Assembly: GCA_004322045.1 (NCBI GenBank)
Contig: SCRN01000013.1
Coordinates: 152,479-216,478, forward strand
Length of the DNA stretch: 64,000 bases
Reading direction: 5' to 3'
DNA from: Paraburkholderia sp.
GTDB taxonomy: Bacteria > Pseudomonadota > Gammaproteobacteria > Burkholderiales > Burkholderiaceae
The notes below the pieces were generated by a model that worked only from the letters and a program-made list of their open reading frames with translations, had not been told where the DNA came from and searched no databases. The position numbers and the translations under genes are program-made. Shown here in pieces: positions 61,177 to 64,000 of this stretch (within the stretch, counting starts at the first letter, position 1; each line of letters begins with the position of its first letter).

Positions 61177-63975
61177 GTGAACTACCCCAGCCTCCCGCGC
61201 GCGTCATTCGGCCCATTGCCGTCTCAAAGAAAGCGCGCCATCCGCTTGAAGTTCGGTGAGCGGCGCGAGCACGCCGAGCAACTCGAGGATCTGCTGCTGC
61301 CGCAGCGCGTCGATATTCGCGAGAGCTTTTTCGGCGGTATCGACGGCTGCGTGTCGTGCCTCTCGACCAGCGCCGGCATCCCGTTGAACGCAGTGATCGG
61401 CCTACCTGTGTCTGTCCAGTTAATGACGGATCAAGGCGCCTTGCATGCAATCAACGGCATCATCGTCGATGCGCGCGAGGGCGAGTGCGATGGTTCCTTC
61501 ACGGCGTATCAGATCCTGATTCAAGATGCGTTGTCGCTGTTGGAGCGGCGAACCAATACACGTGTTTTTCGGCAAATGAGCGCGTTGGACGTCATCCACA
61601 CGCTTGTCTCGGAGTGGCGGCAAACCAGCACCGTGCTTGCCGGGGCATTCTTTCTCGATAGCTCGAAGGTCGATGCGGCGAGGTTTCCCCCGCGGGAACA
61701 GGCGGTCCAGTTCGACGAATCGGACGCGGCCTTCATTCGGCGGCTCTGTCGGCGAGAGGGCATCGGCTGGTTCATGCGCGCGGGCGAGCGCGGGCAAAGG
61801 CAGCCGGGCGCGGCCGGCGATACGGCTCATACACTGGTGCTTTACGACAACGCGATCAAGCTGCGTCAGTCGGCGCTCGGCTCGGTTGTGTACCGGCCGG
61901 ATGCGACCATCGGCGAGCGCGATGCCATCACCTTGCTCTGCACGGCCCGGCAACTGGTGCCGGGCTCGATACGGCGCTTTAGCTGGGACTACACGCCTGG
62001 CCGGATGGATCGCATCCACGGCGTGACGCGTGTGGACCAGGGCGAGGCAGGCAATGACCTCGGCCAGTTGTTGATGGATTCGCGCATCGACGCGCCGCAT
62101 ATTGCCGACTCGTGGGCCGACTACGATCGCATCGGCACGGCGCGCGTGAAGTCGCACGGCGCGCGGGCGGTTCGAATCGACGGTGCGAGCGGCGTTCGCA
62201 ATCTGGCGGTGGGCGAATGGATCGAAGTCACGGGGCAGGGGCCCTTCGATCGATTGTCGAAAAACCCGCTTCGAATCACGATCGCGAGCCTGCATCATCG
62301 CGCCGAGAACAATCTGCCGAAGGCGTTGAACGAGCGGGCGCAGGCGCTGTTCACGGCGAGCCGGTGGTCGTTCGATGCGCCGCCGGTGTCCGTGGACACG
62401 CCCGATCGGCCCACTGTCTTTGGCGATTCGGCGCAAAGCCGATACGAAAACACCTTCAGCGGCGTACCGCGCGATCTGCCGCTTATCCCCTTCTACGATC
62501 CGCACGTTGACTTGCCGCGCGTGTATCCGATTCCCGGCATTGTCGTGACGACCGAGGGGGAGGAGGTTTACTGCAACGAGCGCGGGCAAATCAAAGTTCA
62601 ACTGCAGGGGCTGGATGAGAAGGACCACGAACATGCGAACGGCGTGGGCGCGAGCGGCACACACAACGACAGCGCCTGGGTGCGGGTGCTGACGGGCTTG
62701 GCCGGGGAGGATTTCGGTGAAAACTGGCTGCCGCGCAAAGGGATGGAGGTGTTGCTCGACTTCCTAGGTGGCGACCCCGACAAGATGTACGTGGCTGGCG
62801 TGTTCCATAACGGGCCGCATATGCCGGCGACGTTCAGCAACACGGGCGCGCTACCGGGCAATCGTTATGTGTCGGGGGTGAAGACCCGGGAGGTGAAGGG
62901 GCGAAGGTACAACCAACTGCGGCTGGACGATACGCCTGGGCAGATCAGTGTCCAACTGGCTACGGAGCATGCGGCCAGTGAAGTCAATCTCGGGTATCTG
63001 ACTCATCCGCGAACGAATGGGGTGGGCGAAGCGCGTGGCGAGGGGGCGGAGCTACGCACGGACGCGGCGGCGGCGCTGCGGGCGGCAAAGGGGATCTTGC
63101 TGACGACGTACGCGCGCAACAAAGCACAAGGGCATCAGCTCGATCGCGATGAGTTGAATCAGTTGCTCAGCGAATGCGGGGAGCTGTTCAAGTCCCTGGG
63201 GGAGTACGCGGGGGCGCATGGAGGGGAGGCCACGGATGCAACGGGGCAGCATGCACTGGCCGAGGCATTCAAAGGCTGGCAAGCGGGAAGCTCGGATGAG
63301 CGCAGCTCGCCCAGGGACAGTCCTCACGCATTGATGGCGTTCGGCGCACAGGCGGGCGCGCTCCACGTGACACCGAAGACTCATCTCACCTACGCGGGCG
63401 AGAACATTGATCAGGTGGCGCGCCAACACGTGCAGGTTGCCTGCGGGCAGAAGATCAGTCTGCAGGCCGGCCAAGGTCTAGCCATGTTTGCGCAAGCCGA
63501 TGGGGTCTCGGCCATTGCCAATCACGGCAAAGTCGTGCTCCAAAGCCAAGCTGACGACACCCAAATCGATTCGGCGAAGAACATCAAGATCACAGCGGCG
63601 GGCGGCAAGCTTTCGGGAGCGGCAAGTGACGAGGTGGTGTTCGTCACGTCCGGGGGCGCCTACCTAAAGCTGCATGGCGAAAACATCGAATTGGGTTGCC
63701 CCGGCAACTTCACGGTGAAGGCCGCCGGCCATCACTGGGATGGGCCGGCAAGCATGAGCGTAGATCTGCCCAAGTTCGATTCCGGCTCGACGGGACGAGT
63801 ACCTCAATTGATCCGAGCTTCGGACGGTGTGCCTGTCGAAGGATACGAGGGCGAGGTACGCAAGGCAACCGGCAACGTGCTCGAAGGGCAATCCGATCCG
63901 CAAGGCAAGTTGGCGGGCATCCGCGGTGAGCGCTTCGAACCGCTGGTTGTCAACTTCTTCAAGAACAAGAAGTAA
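61177..63975 (+). CDS. vgrG: Long VgrG-type spike protein with DUF2345-like tail
   Basis: This 932-aa VgrG begins with a GTG. The gp27-like half carries DIRESFFGGIDGCVSCLS, DALSLLERRTNTRVF and RRLCRREGIGWFMR; the gp5 OB-fold has NERGQIKVQLQG, DSAWVRVLTGLAGEDFGENW and LPRKGMEVLLDFLGGDP. Past residue ~600 it has a DUF2345-like domain (NQLRLDDTPGQISVQLATEH, LTYAGENIDQVARQHVQVACG, AGGKLSGAASDE), ending in a ~50-aa unique C terminus. Typical VgrG proteins are 600-700 aa, so the tail may dock cargo. It stands apart from the main T6SS locus as an orphan spike island. Confidence 0.95.
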   Translation: MNYPSLPRASFGPLPSQRKRAIRLKFGERREHAEQLEDLLLPQRVDIRESFFGGIDGCVSCLSTSAGIPLNAVIGLPVSVQLMTDQGALHAINGIIVDAREGECDGSFTAYQILIQDALSLLERRTNTRVFRQMSALDVIHTLVSEWRQTSTVLAGAFFLDSSKVDAARFPPREQAVQFDESDAAFIRRLCRREGIGWFMRAGERGQRQPGAAGDTAHTLVLYDNAIKLRQSALGSVVYRPDATIGERDAITLLCTARQLVPGSIRRFSWDYTPGRMDRIHGVTRVDQGEAGNDLGQLLMDSRIDAPHIADSWADYDRIGTARVKSHGARAVRIDGASGVRNLAVGEWIEVTGQGPFDRLSKNPLRITIASLHHRAENNLPKALNERAQALFTASRWSFDAPPVSVDTPDRPTVFGDSAQSRYENTFSGVPRDLPLIPFYDPHVDLPRVYPIPGIVVTTEGEEVYCNERGQIKVQLQGLDEKDHEHANGVGASGTHNDSAWVRVLTGLAGEDFGENWLPRKGMEVLLDFLGGDPDKMYVAGVFHNGPHMPATFSNTGALPGNRYVSGVKTREVKGRRYNQLRLDDTPGQISVQLATEHAASEVNLGYLTHPRTNGVGEARGEGAELRTDAAAALRAAKGILLTTYARNKAQGHQLDRDELNQLLSECGELFKSLGEYAGAHGGEATDATGQHALAEAFKGWQAGSSDERSSPRDSPHALMAFGAQAGALHVTPKTHLTYAGENIDQVARQHVQVACGQKISLQAGQGLAMFAQADGVSAIANHGKVVLQSQADDTQIDSAKNIKITAAGGKLSGAASDEVVFVTSGGAYLKLHGENIELGCPGNFTVKAAGHHWDGPASMSVDLPKFDSGSTGRVPQLIRASDGVPVEGYEGEVRKATGNVLEGQSDPQGKLAGIRGERFEPLVVNFFKNKK

Positions 63976-63993
63976 GAAAGCGAGAACCGAATC

Positions 63994-64000
63994 ATGACCG
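63994..64000 (+). CDS. Start of a gene cut by the window end (vgrG island)
   Basis: ATG at 63994 after AGCGAGAACC, 18 bases past the vgrG stop. Only two codons are visible. By position it is probably an adaptor or effector gene; the sequence here says nothing more. Confidence 0.35.

Noticed and set aside
61177..63975. tRNA-like GGTTCGAATC near 62168
   Set aside because: It lies inside the vgrG coding frame and no cloverleaf can be built around it.

Overview
The window is high-GC DNA from a betaproteobacterium. The type VI secretion gene set, eutBC, dmeRF-type metal efflux, the many AraC/LysR/XRE regulators and the codon bias all point to Burkholderiaceae (Burkholderia sensu lato, Paraburkholderia- or Trinickia-like). 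This placement is inferred from gene content; there is no rRNA or tRNA here to confirm it.

Layout. 365-2264 is an SDR oxidoreductase divergent from an AraC regulator. 2489-3709 (minus) is a GxSxG lipase-like protein that may be a T6SS effector. 4532-30504 is a complete T6SS locus on the plus strand: tssB, tssC, hcp, tssE, tssF, tssG, clpV, vgrG, a MORN-like repeat protein, a DUF4280 PAAR-like protein, then tssJ, tssK, tssL, tssM, tssA and an unrecognised 457-aa gene. Lodged between the spike genes and tssJ is an amino-acid module: a periplasmic binding protein, two divergent dicarboxylate/amino-acid symporters and an Asp/Glu racemase. The racemase, second symporter and tssJ overlap by 4 bases at each junction. 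30535-36892 is a two-component system divergent from a PepSY / DUF2271 / membrane flavoreductase / ApbE set, which reads as an extracytoplasmic flavin electron-transfer module.

36972-37568 (minus) encodes a 198-aa protein with a convincing eukaryotic-type F-box at its N terminus. 38084-45953 is a patchwork of small regulatory units: AhpD-like plus XRE regulator behind a perfect palindrome, MerR plus hydrolase, dmeRF plus DUF1289, an F420-reductase-like protein, SDR genes (one a remnant) and a LysR regulator.

47158-55486 looks like a bacteriocin locus not matched to any family I can name. It has a precursor with a canonical double-glycine leader and a Gly/Ser/Cys tail, a small membrane protein (possible immunity), a TolC-type exporter, a DUF3857/transglutaminase protein, a GT-A glycosyltransferase, a fused GT-B/GT-A glycosyltransferase, and a C39-peptidase ABC transporter. 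I infer a glycosylated microcin-like peptide. The ABC transporter breaks off at about 55487, before its ATPase domain, and is joined to the last ~115 codons of an RND/MFS-type outer-membrane factor, which is followed by emrA without emrB. The export path therefore looks damaged by a deletion or recombination in this strain.

57338-58667 is an AraC regulator and a cupin. 58664-60861 (minus) is eutBC (ethanolamine ammonia-lyase). 61177-63975 is a second, long VgrG with a DUF2345-type tail, and the next gene of that spike island starts at 63994 and runs off the window. No CRISPR array, intact insertion sequence, tRNA or rRNA was seen.
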